Origin: Armatimonadota bacterium
Lineage (GTDB): Bacteria > Armatimonadota > Fimbriimonadia > Fimbriimonadales > Fimbriimonadaceae
Reading direction: 5' to 3'
DNA length: 6,551 nt
NCBI GenBank assembly: GCA_023423495.1
Contig: JAFAFM010000079.1
Location: 1-6,551 of the forward strand
Shown: piece by piece, positions 5,618-6,551 of the stretch
Position numbering within the stretch: the stretch's first letter is position 1
How the letters are laid out: each line of letters starts with the position of its first letter
Program-made: the position numbers and the translations under genes
Notes under the pieces: generated by a model
What the model was told of the DNA's origin: nothing
Seen by the model: the letters and a program-made list of their open reading frames with translations, nothing else
The model's database searches: none

Positions 5618-6551
5618 CTACCTTACAGCGTTTTGTGCTTCGAAGATCGGCAGCACCACGCTGAGCACGACGAATCCGACAACGACCGCCATACCCAAAA
5701 CGATGGCCGGTTCGATAAGCGCCACTAGGCGCCGCATCCCGTTGTCCACTTCAAAATCCAAACTTCCTGATACACGGCTTAGCATCTTCGGCAAGTCGCC
5801 CGTTTCCTCTCCGATTGCGACCATATGCGTCAAGACCGGCGGGAAGTCACCTGCATCGCGCATCGCCTCCGCGATAGGCTTGCCCTCGCGGACTTCCTGC
5901 TCGACGACAGCACCGCTAGCCTGGAAAACCTTGTTGCCACTCGAAAGCGCCGCAATCCGAAGGGCTTCGAGTATTTCTACGCCACCGAAGACGAGCGTCC
6001 CAAGCACTCTGGCGAACCTGGACACGGTGGCCTTTCGAATCACCGGACCGACGATCGGCATTCGGAAGATCAGACGGTCGCGGGTTAACTGGCCCGCTTC
6101 AGTGGCGATCCAGCCCCGATACAAAAGCACCAACAGAACGATCCCACCTAGAATGAACAGTCCATTCTTAGTGAGAAAGCCGGTTGTAGCCAGCAAAATC
6201 TGGGTTGTTAGCGGCAGGTCCGTTCCGAGGCTCTCGAAGACCGGCGTAAGCCGCGGCAAAACGAAGAATACGAGCGCCAGGACGACGAAGATCGCGGTGA
6301 ACGTGAGAACCGCAGGATAGATAAGCGCGGAGACGATCTCGCTTCGCCGTGTGACCTCTTTCTCCTGGAACTCTGCCAATCGGTTAGCGACATCGGGGAA
6401 CTGTCCAGAGGCTTCACCGGCCCTCAAGGTCTGGGTGAAGACGGTGGGAAACAGCTTGGGATATTTGGAAAGAGCCTCACTGACCGGCAGACCCTTTCGA
6501 ACCTGATCCAAGGTGTCCAAGGCAACCGCGCGAAGGGATTCGCTCTCCGAT
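5618..6551 (-). CDS. gspF: Type II secretion inner-membrane platform protein GspF (5' end beyond the window)
   Basis: GspF is the polytopic inner-membrane protein that couples the GspE ATPase to pseudopilus assembly. The visible part is 310 residues, ending at TAG; family members are about 400, so roughly the first 90 residues are missing. The reading frame is open to the window edge, so a TTG at 6520 is an internal codon and not the start. Two copies of the GspF cytoplasmic domain can be seen. The first is partial and carries AGEASG at visible residues 44-49. The second lies around 175-275 and carries IGEETG at 246-251. Hydrophobic segments lie near 75-98, 127-147 and 280-304, which matches the usual three-helix plan. 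The next gene, gspG, follows after a gap of about 46 bp. PilC of type IV pili belongs to the same family, but the GspG-K neighbours favour GspF. Confidence 0.95.
   Translation of the reverse strand, partial: SESESLRAVALDTLDQVRKGLPVSEALSKYPKLFPTVFTQTLRAGEASGQFPDVANRLAEFQEKEVTRRSEIVSALIYPAVLTFTAIFVVLALVFFVLPRLTPVFESLGTDLPLTTQILLATTGFLTKNGLFILGGIVLLVLLYRGWIATEAGQLTRDRLIFRMPIVGPVIRKATVSRFARVLGTLVFGGVEILEALRIAALSSGNKVFQASGAVVEQEVREGKPIAEAMRDAGDFPPVLTHMVAIGEETGDLPKMLSRVSGSLDFEVDNGMRRLVALIEPAIVLGMAVVVGFVVLSVVLPIFEAQNAVR

Noticed and set aside
5703..6320. Plus-strand open frame of 205 codons
   Set aside because: It is antisense to gspF. Its Ser/Thr/Arg-rich composition is what reverse reading of a membrane protein gene gives.
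6518..6520. TTG as start of gspF
   Set aside because: The frame continues upstream to the edge with GspF-like residues, and the protein would lack the first part of its first domain.

Overview
The window holds part of a type II secretion system (T2SS) operon, read entirely from the minus strand. In transcription order (high to low coordinates) it carries the 3' part of gspF (inner-membrane platform), gspG (major pseudopilin), gspH, gspI and gspJ (minor pseudopilins), gspK (tip pseudopilin with helix-hairpin-helix modules), a gspL-type fusion of PilM-like and PilN-like parts, a PilO/GspM-like protein, and a short PilP/GspC-like protein. Another gene may begin in the last bases. Nearly every base is coding. 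The only real intercistronic gap, about 46 bp, lies between gspF and gspG. No RNA gene, mobile element, CRISPR array or convincing promoter or terminator was seen.

The genes work as one machine. GspF anchors the assembly ATPase in the inner membrane. GspG polymerises into the periplasmic pseudopilus, and H, I, J and K form its tip. GspL, the PilO/GspM protein and the PilP/GspC protein link the cytoplasmic ATPase side to the outer-membrane secretin. GspG, H, I and J carry the prepilin-peptidase signature (basic leader, Gly, then FTLIE or VTLLE). GspK carries the shorter RAG/A form typical of its family. The ATPase (gspE), secretin (gspD) and prepilin peptidase are not in view.

The layout is a mosaic. 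The F-G-H-I-J-K block has classical T2SS order. The part after K follows the type IV pilus order pilM-pilN-pilO-pilP, with M and N fused, and the PilP/GspC-like gene lies at the distal end instead of at the head of the operon as in proteobacterial gspC-D-E-F operons. This order, the PilO/PilP-like sequences, the moderately high GC and the free use of GTG and TTG starts point to a Gram-negative-type (diderm) bacterium outside the classical Proteobacteria. Armatimonadota (Fimbriimonadia-like) or Planctomycetota would fit, but this is a weak inference from family resemblance.

Most of the window is an ordinary, well-formed secretion locus. The points most worth checking are the PilP/GspC-like protein ending half-way through its conserved domain with a plausible continuation in another frame, three helix-hairpin-helix modules in GspK, the mosaic gene order, and a probable CTG start for gspH.
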